Source of the DNA: Gottfriedia luciferensis | GTDB taxonomy: Bacteria; Bacillota; Bacilli; Bacillales; Bacillaceae_G | Assembly: GCF_001712755.1 (NCBI RefSeq) | Contig: NZ_MDKC01000013.1 | Coordinates: 1 to 64,000, forward strand | Direction of reading: 5' to 3' | DNA length: 64,000 bases | Part shown: positions 11,633-21,282 of the stretch, piece after piece | Numbering within the stretch: position 1 is the stretch's first letter | How the letters are laid out: every line of letters starts with the position of its first letter | Notes under the pieces: generated by a model | Told to the model about the DNA's origin: nothing | The model's database searches: none | The model's input: only the letters and a program-made list of their open reading frames with translations | Made by a program: the position numbers and the translations under genes

Positions 11633-12267
11633 GAGAAGTAACTGCTACTGGTCAAACAATCGAACAAGCAGTTCAATTAGCACTTCAGCAACTTAGTTCA
11701 ACAGAAGAAGACGTAGAAATTACAGTAATCGAAGACGGCAAAAAAGGATTTTTAGGATTTGGTGCTAAACCTGCTAAAGTATTAGTTGTTAAAAAGAAGA
11801 CTTTAATCGAAAAAGCATATGACTACCTTTTAAATATTGTTAAGAGTCTTGATGAAACTGCAGATGTAAATTTCGAATTGCAAGGTACTAAAGAACAAAC
11901 CTTCTTATTTACAGTAAAGGGTGATAAGGTTGCCCTTATTATTGGAAAAAGAGGTAATACTTTAAATGCTCTTCAATTCTTAGTTCAAACATTTGTTAAT
12001 CGTCATTCAAAACAATTGATTCATGTTGTCGTTGATGCAGAAAATTATCGATTAAAACGTAAGGAATCGCTAGAAATTCTTGCAAAAAAGACTGCTCAAA
12101 CAGTTTTAAAAACAAGAAAAGCGATCTCTTTAGAGCCAATGCCTTCTTTCGAAAGAAAAATTATACATCATATACTAACAGATATGCCGAATATCTCTAC
12201 AAAGTCTGTAGGACAAGATCCACATCGTCAATTAATTATAGATTTAAAGAAACCAATTAAGGGCTAA
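11629..12267 (+). CDS. jag: RNA-binding protein Jag/KhpB (Jag-N, KH, R3H)
   Basis: A 212-residue protein with an N-terminal Jag-N domain (about 1-55, including [14 protein letters not shown]), a KH domain around [21 protein letters not shown] and a C-terminal R3H domain ([10 protein letters not shown]). In Gram-positive bacteria the protein partners KhpA and binds RNA, affecting cell elongation and division. It starts at GTG (11629), overlaps spoIIIJ by four bases and ends inside a strong terminator. Confidence 0.95.
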   Translation: MREVTATGQTIEQAVQLALQQLSSTEEDVEITVIEDGKKGFLGFGAKPAKVLVVKKKTLIEKAYDYLLNIVKSLDETADVNFELQGTKEQTFLFTVKGDKVALIIGKRGNTLNALQFLVQTFVNRHSKQLIHVVVDAENYRLKRKESLEILAKKTAQTVLKTRKAISLEPMPSFERKIIHHILTDMPNISTKSVGQDPHRQLIIDLKKPIKG

Positions 12268-12285
12268 GCCTTAATTGGTTTTTTA
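12251..12285 (+). terminator. Terminator overlapping the end of jag
   Basis: AACCAATTAAGG and CCTTAATTGGTT form a perfect 12-bp stem with a 6-base loop that contains the jag stop codon, followed by a T run. Confidence 0.93.
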
Positions 12286-12433
12286 ATATTGTTCATTCAA
12301 GTCATTTAAGTTTACTTGTACTTTGGTACGGTTATAATATAAAAACATTCAATTATAAAATTCTTTATGCTATGCTATAGATTTAGAAGTAACATGTTAA
12401 CTTTTGTTTAACATGCTCCGAGGTGATTTTTTG

Positions 12434-13810
12434 ATGGAATTCGATACAATTACAGCCATATCGACACCAAAAGGCGAAGGTGCAATTGCCATCGTTCGAT
12501 TAAGTGGCGATGAAGCTGTTCAAATAGCGAATAAATTATTTAAAGAAAAAGATTTAAATAGAGTAGATTCACACACAATCCATTACGGACATTTAGTCGA
12601 TCCAAGTTCGGGTAATACTGTTGAGGAAGTTATGGTCTCGATTTTAAGGGCACCGAAAACGTTTACACGTGAAGATGTTGTCGAAATAAATTGTCATGGT
12701 GGAATTTTTTCGGTTAACAAAGTACTTGAATTAGTACTATCACAAGGTGCTAGATTAGCGGAGCCTGGTGAATTTACAAAAAGAGCATTTCTTAATGGAC
12801 GAATCGACCTATCTCAGGCAGAAGCAGTAATGGATTTAATTCGTTCAAAGACTGACAGGGCAATGGCGATCGCAATGAATCAAGTGGAAGGTCGATTGTC
12901 AAAGTTAGTTAATGGCTTAAGACAAACATTACTTGAAATTTTAGCTCATATTGAAGTAAATATTGACTACCCTGAATATGATGATGTTGAAGAAATGACC
13001 AATACTGTTTTAATTGAAAAAGCGAAAACAGTTCGTGTTGAAATACAAAAACTGCTAGAAACATCAAAACAAGGTAAAATTTTACGTGAAGGACTATCTA
13101 CTGTCATTATTGGTAGACCTAATGTTGGGAAATCGTCTCTTTTAAATACACTTGTCCAGGAAAGCAAAGCAATTGTTACTGATATTCCAGGTACAACACG
13201 TGATGTAATTGAAGAATACGTTAATGTAAAAGGTGTGCCATTACGCCTAATTGATACAGCCGGTATTCGTGAAACTAAGGATGTTGTAGAAGCAATTGGT
13301 GTAGAAAGATCTAAAAAAGTATTGAACTTAGCTGATTTAGTTTTATTTGTTTTAAATAATAATGAGCAATTAAGTGAAGAAGATCGTAAATTGTTTGTCG
13401 AAATGAGCGGTAAAGACGTAATTGTGATCATTAACAAAACAGATTTGCCACAAAAGCTCGATCTGAATGAAGTAAAGGCGTTAGTTGGTAATGCTAAAGT
13501 TGTTACAACTTCCTTAAAAGAAGAAAAAGGAATTGATGATTTAGAAAAAGCAATAGCCGACTTATATTTTGAAGGGCAAATTGAGGCACAAGATTTAACT
13601 TATTTATCTAATGCTAGACATATTGCGCTATTAAAGCAATCAGAACAGACAATCAATGACGCGATTGAGGCCATGAAAAATGGTATGCCGATTGACTTAG
13701 TACAGATTGACTTAACAAGAGCATGGGAATTGTTAGGTGAAATCGTTGGAGATACAGTTCAGGAAAGTTTAATCAACCAGCTATTTTCTCAATTCTGTTT
13801 AGGGAAATAA
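12434..13810 (+). CDS. mnmE: tRNA modification GTPase MnmE
   Basis: With MnmG it installs the cmnm5 or related group on U34 of tRNAs reading split codon boxes. The 458-residue product has an N-terminal folate-binding-like domain, a GTPase domain with G1 [17 protein letters not shown] and [12 protein letters not shown], and the C-terminal FCLGK containing the active-site cysteine. An in-frame ATG exists at 12404, but the Shine-Dalgarno GAGGTG is eight bases before 12434, which gives the family N-terminus [17 protein letters not shown]. mnmG follows after 18 bases. Confidence 0.97.
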   Translation: MEFDTITAISTPKGEGAIAIVRLSGDEAVQIANKLFKEKDLNRVDSHTIHYGHLVDPSSGNTVEEVMVSILRAPKTFTREDVVEINCHGGIFSVNKVLELVLSQGARLAEPGEFTKRAFLNGRIDLSQAEAVMDLIRSKTDRAMAIAMNQVEGRLSKLVNGLRQTLLEILAHIEVNIDYPEYDDVEEMTNTVLIEKAKTVRVEIQKLLETSKQGKILREGLSTVIIGRPNVGKSSLLNTLVQESKAIVTDIPGTTRDVIEEYVNVKGVPLRLIDTAGIRETKDVVEAIGVERSKKVLNLADLVLFVLNNNEQLSEEDRKLFVEMSGKDVIVIINKTDLPQKLDLNEVKALVGNAKVVTTSLKEEKGIDDLEKAIADLYFEGQIEAQDLTYLSNARHIALLKQSEQTINDAIEAMKNGMPIDLVQIDLTRAWELLGEIVGDTVQESLINQLFSQFCLGK

Positions 13811-13828
13811 TGGTTAGGAGGAGAAAAG

Positions 13829-15715
13829 ATGAGTTTTGAAGCAGGCAATTATGATGTAATCGTTATTGGAGCTGGTCATGCTGGATGTGAAGCCGGTTTG
13901 TCATCTGCTCGAATGGGTGCAAAAACACTAATGCTGACAATAAATCTTGATATGGTCGCATTTATGCCTTGTAACCCGTCAGTAGGTGGTCCTGCCAAGG
14001 GGATTGTTGTACGTGAAATTGATGCACTTGGCGGTGAAATGGGTCGAAATATCGATAAAACACATATTCAAATGAGAATGTTAAATACGGGTAAAGGTCC
14101 GGCAGTACGCGCATTGCGTGCTCAAGCGGATAAATTTGCTTATCAACACGAATTAAAGAAAACCATTGAAAATACGGAGAATCTAACACTAAAGCAAGGA
14201 TTAGTAGAAAGATTAATTGTAGAAGATGGACAATGTACAGGTGTAATTACACAAACTGGTGCTATTTATCGTTCAAAAACAGTTGTCATTACAACAGGTA
14301 CTTTTTTACGCGGAGAAATTATTGTAGGAGAATTAAAATACTCAAGTGGTCCTAATAACCAACAGCCAGCAATTAAGCTTTCTGAGCACTTAGAGGAATT
14401 AGGGATTGAACTTGTTCGTTTTAAAACAGGTACGCCTCCTCGTGTAAATAGTCATAGTATTGATTATTCAAAAACAGAAATACAACCTGGCGATGATGTA
14501 CCTCGTGCATTTTCATTTGAAACAGAACCAGTTGAAACAGAACAAATTCCTTGTTGGTTAACTTATACAAGTGAAACTACACATCAAATCATCGACGATA
14601 ACTTACACCGTTCGCCGATGTACTCTGGTATGATTAAAGGTACTGGGCCACGTTATTGTCCTTCTATTGAGGATAAAGTTGTCCGATTTAATGATAAACC
14701 GAGACATCAAATTTTCTTAGAGCCAGAAGGAAGAAATACTCAAGAAGTTTATGTGCAAGGATTATCAACTAGTTTACCTGAAGATGTACAGGAAAAGATG
14801 CTGCGTTCAATTGCAGGTCTTGAAAATGTTCAAATGATGAGAACTGGATATGCAATTGAATATGACGCGATAGTACCTACTCAATTATGGCCAACATTGG
14901 AACTTAAGCAAATTAAGAATCTGTATACTGCTGGTCAAATTAACGGAACTTCGGGTTATGAAGAAGCAGCCGGTCAAGGTTTAATCGCAGGAATTAACGC
15001 TGCATGTCGTTCACTAGATAAAGAAGAGTTAATTTTAGATCGCTCTGAAGCTTACATTGGTGTTTTAATAGATGATCTAGTAACGAAAGGGACAAATGAA
15101 CCATACCGTCTTCTTACTTCTAGAGCAGAATATCGATTATTATTACGTCACGATAATGCCGATTTACGTTTAACTAAAATCGGTCAAAGACTTGGTTTAA
15201 TAAACGATGAAAGATATGCAGAGTTTGAACAAAAGAAAATGTTAATTGAAGAAGAAATAGAGCGCTTAAAAACAACACAATTAAGACCAACAAAAGAAGT
15301 ACAGGAATTAATCGCAAAAAATGGTGGTAGTGAACTGAAAGATGGCATTCGTGCAGCAGATCTTTTACGTCGTCCTGAAATGCTTTATGAGCATATCCAT
15401 CTTCTTTCTCCATCTGAAAAAGACTTACATTCGGATGTTAAAGAGCAAGTTGAAATACAAATTAAGTATGAAGGTTATATTGAAAAATCATTAAATCAAG
15501 TAGAACGTATGAAAAGAATGGATTTAAAGAAAATCCCTGAAAATATCGATTATCAAGCTATTCATGGCCTTGCTACTGAGGCAAGACAAAAGCTTGAGCA
15601 AGTGCGTCCTCTATCAGTAGGTCAAGCTTCTCGTATATCTGGTGTTAATCCAGCAGATATTTCAATTCTACTTGTTTATTTAGAACAAGGAAAAATTGCA
15701 AGAATATCGAACTAA
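13829..15715 (+). CDS. mnmG: tRNA uridine-5-carboxymethylaminomethyl modification enzyme MnmG
   Basis: The FAD-dependent partner of MnmE in wobble-uridine modification. The 628-residue product begins with the Rossmann motif [12 protein letters not shown], has the conserved [11 protein letters not shown] and [12 protein letters not shown] segments and a C-terminal helical domain that binds MnmE. The ATG at 13829 has TAGGAGGAG upstream. It lies in an mnmE-mnmG-rsmG run with short gaps, as in other Firmicutes. Confidence 0.98.
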   Translation: MSFEAGNYDVIVIGAGHAGCEAGLSSARMGAKTLMLTINLDMVAFMPCNPSVGGPAKGIVVREIDALGGEMGRNIDKTHIQMRMLNTGKGPAVRALRAQADKFAYQHELKKTIENTENLTLKQGLVERLIVEDGQCTGVITQTGAIYRSKTVVITTGTFLRGEIIVGELKYSSGPNNQQPAIKLSEHLEELGIELVRFKTGTPPRVNSHSIDYSKTEIQPGDDVPRAFSFETEPVETEQIPCWLTYTSETTHQIIDDNLHRSPMYSGMIKGTGPRYCPSIEDKVVRFNDKPRHQIFLEPEGRNTQEVYVQGLSTSLPEDVQEKMLRSIAGLENVQMMRTGYAIEYDAIVPTQLWPTLELKQIKNLYTAGQINGTSGYEEAAGQGLIAGINAACRSLDKEELILDRSEAYIGVLIDDLVTKGTNEPYRLLTSRAEYRLLLRHDNADLRLTKIGQRLGLINDERYAEFEQKKMLIEEEIERLKTTQLRPTKEVQELIAKNGGSELKDGIRAADLLRRPEMLYEHIHLLSPSEKDLHSDVKEQVEIQIKYEGYIEKSLNQVERMKRMDLKKIPENIDYQAIHGLATEARQKLEQVRPLSVGQASRISGVNPADISILLVYLEQGKIARISN

Positions 15716-15736
15716 TAATAGATAGGGGTATTACTA

Positions 15737-16456
15737 GTGAATAAAGAACAATTTATCGCTGCTCTTAAAGATAAAGGAATCCATTTGTCTGATTTTCAAT
15801 TAAAACAATTTGATATATATTTCCACACATTAGTTGAGTGGAATAATAAAATGAACTTAACTGCTATTACAGAAGAAGAAGAAGTATATTTAAAGCATTT
15901 TTATGATTCAATTAGCGCTGCCTTTTATTTTGACTTCGCTGATGAAATTACTTTATGTGATATTGGTGCAGGAGCGGGCTTCCCTTCTATCCCAATTAAA
16001 ATATGTTTCCCATCTATCAAATTAACGATCGTAGACTCCCTTCAAAAAAGGATTACATTTCTAAACCATTTAGCGAAGGAATTACAATTAGAGAATGTAT
16101 CATTTATTCATGATCGAGCAGAAACTTTTGCTAAAAGAACTGGTATGAGAGAATCTTTCGATGTTGTAACTGCTAGAGCAGTTGCTAGAATGTCTGTGTT
16201 AACTGAATTATGCTTACCACTTGTTAGACCGAATGGCCATTTTGTTGCACTTAAAGGCGCAGCTGGTCAAGAAGAGTTGGATAAAGCAAATTATGCTATA
16301 AAAACACTTGGTGGAGAAGTTAAATCAATTAATCACTTTACTCTCCCAAGCGAAGACAGTGATCGAAATATTGTTATAGTAGAAAAGAAACGCAAAACGC
16401 CAACTAAGTACCCTCGCAAACCGGGTACCCCTGGTAAAGAACCATTAGAGGTTTAA
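15737..16456 (+). CDS. rsmG: 16S rRNA (guanine-N7) methyltransferase RsmG
   Basis: Methylates G527 (E. coli numbering) in the 530 loop of 16S rRNA; loss of it gives low-level streptomycin resistance. The 239-residue product has the SAM-binding motif [14 protein letters not shown] and the [12 protein letters not shown] and [10 protein letters not shown] motifs, plus a basic C-terminal tail. It starts at GTG (15737) after AGGGG. A perfect parS lies 17 bases after the stop. Confidence 0.96.
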   Translation: MNKEQFIAALKDKGIHLSDFQLKQFDIYFHTLVEWNNKMNLTAITEEEEVYLKHFYDSISAAFYFDFADEITLCDIGAGAGFPSIPIKICFPSIKLTIVDSLQKRITFLNHLAKELQLENVSFIHDRAETFAKRTGMRESFDVVTARAVARMSVLTELCLPLVRPNGHFVALKGAAGQEELDKANYAIKTLGGEVKSINHFTLPSEDSDRNIVIVEKKRKTPTKYPRKPGTPGKEPLEV

Positions 16457-16473
16457 TATGATAAACTAACAAA

Positions 16474-16489
16474 TGTTTCACGTGAAACA
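16474..16489. promoter_or_regulatory. parS site between rsmG and noc
   Basis: TGTTTCACGTGAAACA is a perfect 16-bp parS palindrome, extended by symmetrical flanks (AAA on the left, TTT on the right). ParB/Spo0J loads here as a CTP-dependent clamp for origin segregation and SMC recruitment. It lies 53 bases before the noc start, in its 5' region. Confidence 0.95.
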
Positions 16490-16541
16490 TTTGTTATGTT
16501 TATTCTATTGTGAACGAAATTCTAAAAGGGTGGGAATCACA

Positions 16542-17384
16542 TTGAAAAGCACATTATCTAGGTTATTTGGCTTATCAGAAAAAGAAATTAATGAAAATTC
16601 GGTTTCGAGTAATGAAGTTATTCGCCAAATTCCAGTATCGGACATTGTACCGAATCAGTATCAGCCTAGAACATTCTTTGATGATGAAAAAATTAAAGAA
16701 CTAGCGCTAACGATTCGAACTCATGGTATTATTCAACCAATTGTTGTTAGGGAAATTAGACCAAACTTTTATGAAATAATTGCCGGGGAAAGAAGATTCA
16801 GAGCCGTTTCATCTTTAGGTTGGGATACAATTCCTGCAATAGTGAAAACATTTAACGATACAGAGACTGCCTCCGTCGCTCTGATTGAAAACTTACAACG
16901 TGAAGAACTATCTCCTTTTGAAGAAGCCGTAGCTTACCAAAAACTAATTGATTTACATAACTTAACTCAAGAGGCTTTAGCTCAGCGATTAGGTAAAGGT
17001 CAATCGACTGTTGCAAATAAACTGAGATTGTTGAAACTTCCAGGAGAAATACAACAAGCATTATTGGATAAGTCGATTACGGAACGTCATGCAAGAGCAC
17101 TTATTCCATTAAAGTTGCCTCAACTACAAATTACTCTTCTTCAAGAAATAATTGAAAAACAGTTAAATGTTAAACAAACTGAAGAACGAGTCGTTACATT
17201 ACTTACTGAGAAAAAGCCAAAAGCTAAACGTAAATTTAAGGCCATTAGTAAAGACATTAGAATTGCGATGAATACGATCCGTGAATCTTTACAAATGGTT
17301 ACTAAAACAGGCATGAATATTGATAGTCAAGAAGAAGAACATGATGACTATTATCAAATTACAATTAAAATACCAAAAAAATAA
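16542..17384 (+). CDS. noc: Nucleoid occlusion protein Noc
   Basis: A ParB paralogue that binds its own DNA sites and blocks Z-ring assembly over the nucleoid. The 280-residue product has the ParB/Srx CTP-binding region ([19 protein letters not shown]), the [27 protein letters not shown] and the Noc-specific N-terminus [13 protein letters not shown], whose amphipathic character fits membrane targeting. The open frame extends 23 codons upstream through parS, but the TTG at 16542, eight bases after AGGGTGG, restores the family N-terminus. Distinguished from ParB by closer resemblance to B. subtilis Noc and by the separate parA-parB pair downstream. Confidence 0.95.
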   Translation: MKSTLSRLFGLSEKEINENSVSSNEVIRQIPVSDIVPNQYQPRTFFDDEKIKELALTIRTHGIIQPIVVREIRPNFYEIIAGERRFRAVSSLGWDTIPAIVKTFNDTETASVALIENLQREELSPFEEAVAYQKLIDLHNLTQEALAQRLGKGQSTVANKLRLLKLPGEIQQALLDKSITERHARALIPLKLPQLQITLLQEIIEKQLNVKQTEERVVTLLTEKKPKAKRKFKAISKDIRIAMNTIRESLQMVTKTGMNIDSQEEEHDDYYQITIKIPKK

Positions 17385-17389
17385 ACATT

Positions 17390-17421
17390 AAATTCACCTC
17401 TTTTAAGTGGTGAATTTTTTT
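17390..17421 (+). terminator. Terminator after noc
   Basis: AAATTCACC and GGTGAATTT form a perfect 9-bp stem (17390-17398/17409-17417) followed by a run of T residues. Confidence 0.9.
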
Positions 17422-17511
17422 ATTCATTTTTAAATCTAGACACAACGATGAATCTATTCATGGTAAAATAGAAAATAAGAATTGTTTGTTGTGGAAGGAG
17501 TAGATTACATA

Positions 17512-18273
17512 GTGGTTAAAGTAATCTCTATAGCTAATCAAAAAGGTGGTGTTGGTAAGACTACAACATCAGTAAATTTAAGTGCTTGTTTAGCTCACTT
17601 AGGAAAAAAAGTATTACTAGTCGATATAGATCCCCAAGGTAATGCAACTAGTGGTATTGGAATTGAAAAAGCTGATGTAAATCAGTGTGTTTACAATGTA
17701 TTAGTTGATGACGTTGAGGCGAAAAATGTCATTTTAAACACTGCTATTCCAAATTTTGATATTATTCCAGCAACAATTCAACTTGCTGGAGCAGAAATTG
17801 AATTAGTACCTACTATTTCTAGAGAAGTACGATTAAAGCGTGCTTTAGATACTGTAAAAGGTAACTATGATTATATTTTAATAGATTGTCCTCCATCACT
17901 AGGGTTATTAACTTTAAACTCACTAACTGCATCTGATTCAATTATTATTCCAGTTCAGTGTGAGTATTACGCACTTGAAGGTTTAAGTCAGTTATTAAGT
18001 ACTGTACGTTTAGTACAAAAACATTTAAATAAAAATTTAGCAATTGAAGGCGTTTTGCTAACAATGCTAGATGCTCGTACAAATTTAGGGCTCCAAGTTA
18101 TAGAAGAAGTAAAAAAATATTTCCAAGATCGCGTCTATAAATCAATTATTCCAAGAAATGTACGCTTAAGTGAAGCACCAAGTCATGGTAAACCGATCAT
18201 TACTTATGATCCAAAGTCAAGAGGTGCAGAAGTATATCTCGATCTAGCAAAGGAAGTGATTGATAATGGCTAA
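17512..18273 (+). CDS. parA: Chromosome partitioning ATPase ParA (Soj)
   Basis: A Walker-type ATPase that moves ParB-bound origins and, in B. subtilis, regulates DnaA. The 253-residue product has the deviant Walker A KGGVGKTT with signature Lys11 and Lys16, DIDPQGNATSG and DCPPSLGLLT. The frame is open to a TTG at 17482, but the GTG at 17512 gives the length and N-terminus of B. subtilis Soj (253), with AAGGAG eleven bases upstream. Its last eight bases overlap the parB start. Confidence 0.97.
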   Translation: MVKVISIANQKGGVGKTTTSVNLSACLAHLGKKVLLVDIDPQGNATSGIGIEKADVNQCVYNVLVDDVEAKNVILNTAIPNFDIIPATIQLAGAEIELVPTISREVRLKRALDTVKGNYDYILIDCPPSLGLLTLNSLTASDSIIIPVQCEYYALEGLSQLLSTVRLVQKHLNKNLAIEGVLLTMLDARTNLGLQVIEEVKKYFQDRVYKSIIPRNVRLSEAPSHGKPIITYDPKSRGAEVYLDLAKEVIDNG

Positions 18274-19102
18274 AGGTTTAGGTAAAGGTATTGGAGCATT
18301 TTTTCAAGATATAAACCAGCAAGAAGAGTTAGTTCAGGAAATTGATTTAAAAGAACTTAGACCTAACCCATACCAACCTCGCAAAGTATTTGATGAAACT
18401 GCAATGTTAGAATTAACTCAGTCAGTGATTGAACATGGTATTCTTCAACCAATCATTGCTAGAAAAAGCATAAAGGGCTTCCAAATCGTTGCTGGAGAAA
18501 GACGATATCGCGCTGCAAAAAATGCGGGTTTAAATACAGTACCAGTTATTGTAAGAGACCTTACTGAAGAGCAAATGATGGAGCTAGCTGTATTAGAAAA
18601 TTTACAGCGAGATGATTTAAATCCTCTTGAAGAGGCTGAAGCATATCAAACTTTAATTGAACAATTACACTTAACACAAGAACAATTAGCAAAGAAACTT
18701 GGAAAAAGTCGTCCACATATTGCTAACTATTTAAGAATTTTAACCTTACCTAACTCTGTTCAAAAAATGGTTGAAGAAGGCACGCTCTCAATGGGTCATG
18801 GAAGAGCACTTTTAGGATTAAAACGAAAAGGATTAATTGAAGGTACCGCACTAAAAGTAATTGAAAAAAACCTAAGTGTTCGTGAGGTTGAAACGTTAGT
18901 CAATGAGCTAAATGAAAATGTTTCACGTGAAACATCAAAGAAAACCCCGACTAAAAACATATTTTTTAGTGAATATGAGGATCTTTTACAGGAAAAGTTC
19001 GGAACGTCAGTTAAAATTAAATCGGCTAAAGATAAAGGGAAAATAGAAATCCAATTCTTTAACAAAGAGGATTTGGAGAGAATTCTTTCAATTATAAAAT
19101 GA
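18266..19102 (+). CDS. parB: Chromosome partitioning protein ParB (Spo0J)
   Basis: The centromere-binding CTPase that loads at parS, spreads and recruits SMC. The 278-residue product begins MAKGLGKGIGAFF, a ParA-stimulating Lys/Gly-rich start. It carries the CTP-binding motifs VAGERRYRAAK and ENLQRDDL, an HTH (TQEQLAKKLGKSRPHIANYLRIL) and a C-terminal dimerisation domain. The ATG at 18266 overlaps parA by eight bases. The gene contains its own parS (18919-18934), as in B. subtilis. A terminator hairpin follows. Confidence 0.97.
   Translation: MAKGLGKGIGAFFQDINQQEELVQEIDLKELRPNPYQPRKVFDETAMLELTQSVIEHGILQPIIARKSIKGFQIVAGERRYRAAKNAGLNTVPVIVRDLTEEQMMELAVLENLQRDDLNPLEEAEAYQTLIEQLHLTQEQLAKKLGKSRPHIANYLRILTLPNSVQKMVEEGTLSMGHGRALLGLKRKGLIEGTALKVIEKNLSVREVETLVNELNENVSRETSKKTPTKNIFFSEYEDLLQEKFGTSVKIKSAKDKGKIEIQFFNKEDLERILSIIK
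18919..18934. promoter_or_regulatory. parS site inside parB
   Basis: A perfect TGTTTCACGTGAAACA, translated as part of NVSRETSK in ParB. B. subtilis has a parS at the equivalent place in spo0J. Confidence 0.96.
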
Positions 19103-19111
19103 GTTATTCAT

Positions 19112-19160
19112 AGGGAATATTAAATGTGTTGGCTTCCAATGCAGTTAATACTCCCTTTTT
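19112..19160 (+). terminator. Terminator after parB
   Basis: AGGGAATATTAA (19112-19123) pairs with TTAATACTCCCT (19145-19156) with a single G-T pair, with an inner TTGG/CCAA stem, followed by five T residues. It lies between convergent parB and yyaC and might act on both, though T residues favour the forward strand. Confidence 0.85.
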
Positions 19161-19205
19161 GTTTTTATCTGACCTTTTTTAATTGAAAGTTAGGAAACTA
19201 TTATG

Positions 19206-19793
19206 TTAAAAATCTAATTGACAGGTAAATTTTCTTTCAGTTTCTTTAATTGAATTCGCAATAAACTTAGCCATTTTCATTACAAGGCTTAATCTAGTAT
19301 TTTGTAGAACGTAGAATTCCATAAATCCACTAACATTTACAACTCCGGTTAAATTAATTTCGCCAACTAAAGGTAATTCTTTTTTCATTGCTGCACCAGG
19401 TTTTAACGGACCATTGGATAAACGTACGCTACCAATACTTTTTACTCTGCCTAAACATGCATCTACAGCAATGATAAATGGATTGTTATACTTGCCTTTA
19501 ATTCTTTCAAGTTGTTCTGAAAGATTTAACGCATGAATTGGCTCATCAAGAGTACCATAATAATGAAACCTACTTAAGTTTAATTCTCCTAACATGGTTC
19601 CAACTAAAGGACCTAAAGAGTCTCCCGTAGAACGGTCAGTTCCAATACATACAAAAACGATTTCTTTAGTGTGTACACTTGGAAGCGACTTACATAAACG
19701 ATCTGCAAATCTGTTAATAGCGTTTTCGTCATCTAGAAATACAGAATAATCATCCTTGAATAGGTTACGCAAAGGATTTGCTGAAAATTGCAT
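19206..19793 (-). CDS. yyaC: Spore protease-like protein YyaC
   Basis: A 195-residue protein of the YyaC family, structurally related to the spore germination protease GPR and to hydrogenase-maturation peptidases. Visible motifs are VFVCIGTDRSTGDSLGPLVG near the N-terminus and IIAVDACLGR in the middle, which hold the acidic residues typical of that fold. Its substrate is not known. It is the only reverse-strand gene in the noc-rlmH region and sits convergent with parB, the same place as in B. subtilis. A GCATA motif upstream could be part of a forespore promoter, but no full match was found. Confidence 0.9.
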   Translation of the reverse strand: MQFSANPLRNLFKDDYSVFLDDENAINRFADRLCKSLPSVHTKEIVFVCIGTDRSTGDSLGPLVGTMLGELNLSRFHYYGTLDEPIHALNLSEQLERIKGKYNNPFIIAVDACLGRVKSIGSVRLSNGPLKPGAAMKKELPLVGEINLTGVVNVSGFMEFYVLQNTRLSLVMKMAKFIANSIKETERKFTCQLDF

Positions 19794-19987
19794 AATATCG
19801 CCTACTTTTCATTTAAGAGAGTAGTATTAGTTTATGCAAAATTTAAACAATTTATACTTTCGTCAAGCAATGTTCGATATTAAATTAAACTATTATTACA
19901 TTTGTTCATATTTGTAGTTTTAAGGTGTTAATTCGTTTAGTATTACGTTTAAAGTCATTTGAAAATAGATAGGGGGAAAAATACAGT

Positions 19988-20884
19988 ATGAATAATGCAG
20001 CTGATAAAATAGAAAATGCTGAGAAAGTAATAAAAAAAAGCATGCTAACTCCAGAACAATGGGACACAATTTTAAATTCATCAATAAAAATAGCTTTAAT
20101 TATTATCGTTTCAGTCTTGGCTGTAAAACTTGGAAGAAAGTTAATCCGTAATCTTTTAAAGGTTAATGCTAGAGGACCGTTACAAGTATCAGAAAGAAGA
20201 TCAGTAACGCTTATTAAACTGATGGAAAATGTACTTGCATATGTAATATTCTTTATTGCTGCTTTGACGATTCTCCCGATATTTGGTGTGGAAATAAAAG
20301 GACTTTTAGTTGGAGCAGGAATAGGTGGCGTAGCAATTGGTTTTGGTGCACAAAGCTTAGTAAAAGATATCATTTCTGGATTTTTTATTTTGTTTGAAGA
20401 TCAATTTTCAGTTGGTGACTACATTAGAGTTCAAACTTTCGAAGGAACAGTATTATCAATCGGTTTAAAAACAACTAAAATTAGAAGTGGAACTGGTGAG
20501 CTTCATATTATCCAGAACGGAATGATTACTGAAGTAACCAATTTTTCATTACATAATGCTGTGGCAATGGTAGATGTTAGTATTTCATATGAGGGTGACA
20601 TTGAACATGCACAAAATGTAATTGAACAGCATTTAGAAACTATGCCAGCTAGATATGAAGAAATGGTAAAACCTCCAGAGTTTCTTGGAATCCAAAACTT
20701 AGGACCTTCTGAAGTAACATTGAGAATCTCTTCGGAAGTTAGAGCGATGACACAGTTTAAAATTTCTAGAGCAATTCGAAAAGAAATTAAGGAAGTACTT
20801 GAAAGAAATAACATAGAAATTTCGTATCCAAAGATGGTATTATATAAACAACCAGAAACTAAAAATGAAAATGCGAATGTATAG
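19988..20884 (+). CDS. Small-conductance mechanosensitive channel (MscS family)
   Basis: A 298-residue membrane protein that probably opens under turgor to release solutes. It has about three membrane segments (near residues 29-46, 76-97 and 100-130). The third is the Gly/Ala-rich pore helix VGAGIGGVAIGFGAQSLVKDIISG followed by FEDQFSVGDYI, the MscS hallmark, and a C-terminal cytoplasmic alpha/beta domain. The ATG at 19988 has a GGGGG stretch 11 bases upstream. B. cereus-type genomes carry a similar gene here; B. subtilis has others (YkuT, YhdY) elsewhere. Confidence 0.92.
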   Translation: MNNAADKIENAEKVIKKSMLTPEQWDTILNSSIKIALIIIVSVLAVKLGRKLIRNLLKVNARGPLQVSERRSVTLIKLMENVLAYVIFFIAALTILPIFGVEIKGLLVGAGIGGVAIGFGAQSLVKDIISGFFILFEDQFSVGDYIRVQTFEGTVLSIGLKTTKIRSGTGELHIIQNGMITEVTNFSLHNAVAMVDVSISYEGDIEHAQNVIEQHLETMPARYEEMVKPPEFLGIQNLGPSEVTLRISSEVRAMTQFKISRAIRKEIKEVLERNNIEISYPKMVLYKQPETKNENANV

Positions 20885-20921
20885 TTTGTATGCTACTATT
20901 TTAAGGAAGTGAAGTTTTTAC

Positions 20922-21119
20922 ATGGAAGAAAAAGAATTTAACCTAAATGATGTAGTAGAAATGAAAAAACCTCATCCTTGTGGAGTAAACAGATGGAAAA
21001 TTATTCGAATGGGTATGGACATTCGATTAAAATGTGAGGGATGTGAGCATAGCGTATTAATTCCACGCAGAGAGTTCACACGAAAATTAAAAAAGGTTTT
21101 AGTTCGATCTGAAGAGTAG
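20922..21119 (+). CDS. DUF951 family small protein (YyzM-like)
   Basis: A 65-residue protein conserved between parB and ychF in many Firmicutes. It begins with an acidic stretch and has HPCGVNRWKIIRMGMDIRLKCEGC, so three cysteines, two as CxxC, in a small beta-rich fold that could bind metal or nucleic acid. The function is unknown. It follows mscS by 37 bases and probably shares its transcript. Confidence 0.9.
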   Translation: MEEKEFNLNDVVEMKKPHPCGVNRWKIIRMGMDIRLKCEGCEHSVLIPRREFTRKLKKVLVRSEE

Positions 21120-21138
21120 AACGATTGTTAAATCAATG

Positions 21139-21185
21139 GGTATCTAGTAGAGCAATTTGAAGGATCGCTCGTATTAGATACCTTT
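21139..21185 (+). terminator. Probable terminator after the DUF951 gene
   Basis: GGTATCTA (21139-21146) pairs with TAGATACC (21175-21182), with additional inner GAGC/GCTC pairing, followed by TTTC. The T tract is short, so efficiency is uncertain. Confidence 0.55.
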
Positions 21186-21215
21186 CGTATGTTTAGAATT
21201 AATATTCAGATTTTC

Positions 21216-21244
21216 TTGTTATTTTTTTTTGAAATCAATATAAT
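21216..21244 (+). promoter_or_regulatory. ychF promoter
   Basis: TTGTTA (21216-21221) and TATAAT (21239-21244) are 17 bases apart, 38 bases before the ychF start. Confidence 0.65.
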
Positions 21245-21282
21245 TGTGAAAGATTAACTAAGTTCGTATAGGAGTGGAAAAT

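Noticed and set aside
12268-12433. DnaA-box cluster upstream of mnmE, as reported for trmE in B. subtilis
   Set aside because: The interval contains no DnaA box with fewer than two mismatches.
12967-13437. Reverse-strand open frame of 156 codons within mnmE
   Set aside because: It lies wholly antisense to a well-conserved gene, has no ribosome site or recognisable domain, and reflects mnmE codon use.
19906-20373. Reverse-strand open frame of 155 codons over the mscS start
   Set aside because: Antisense to the conserved channel gene, with a composition that mirrors it and no ribosome binding site.
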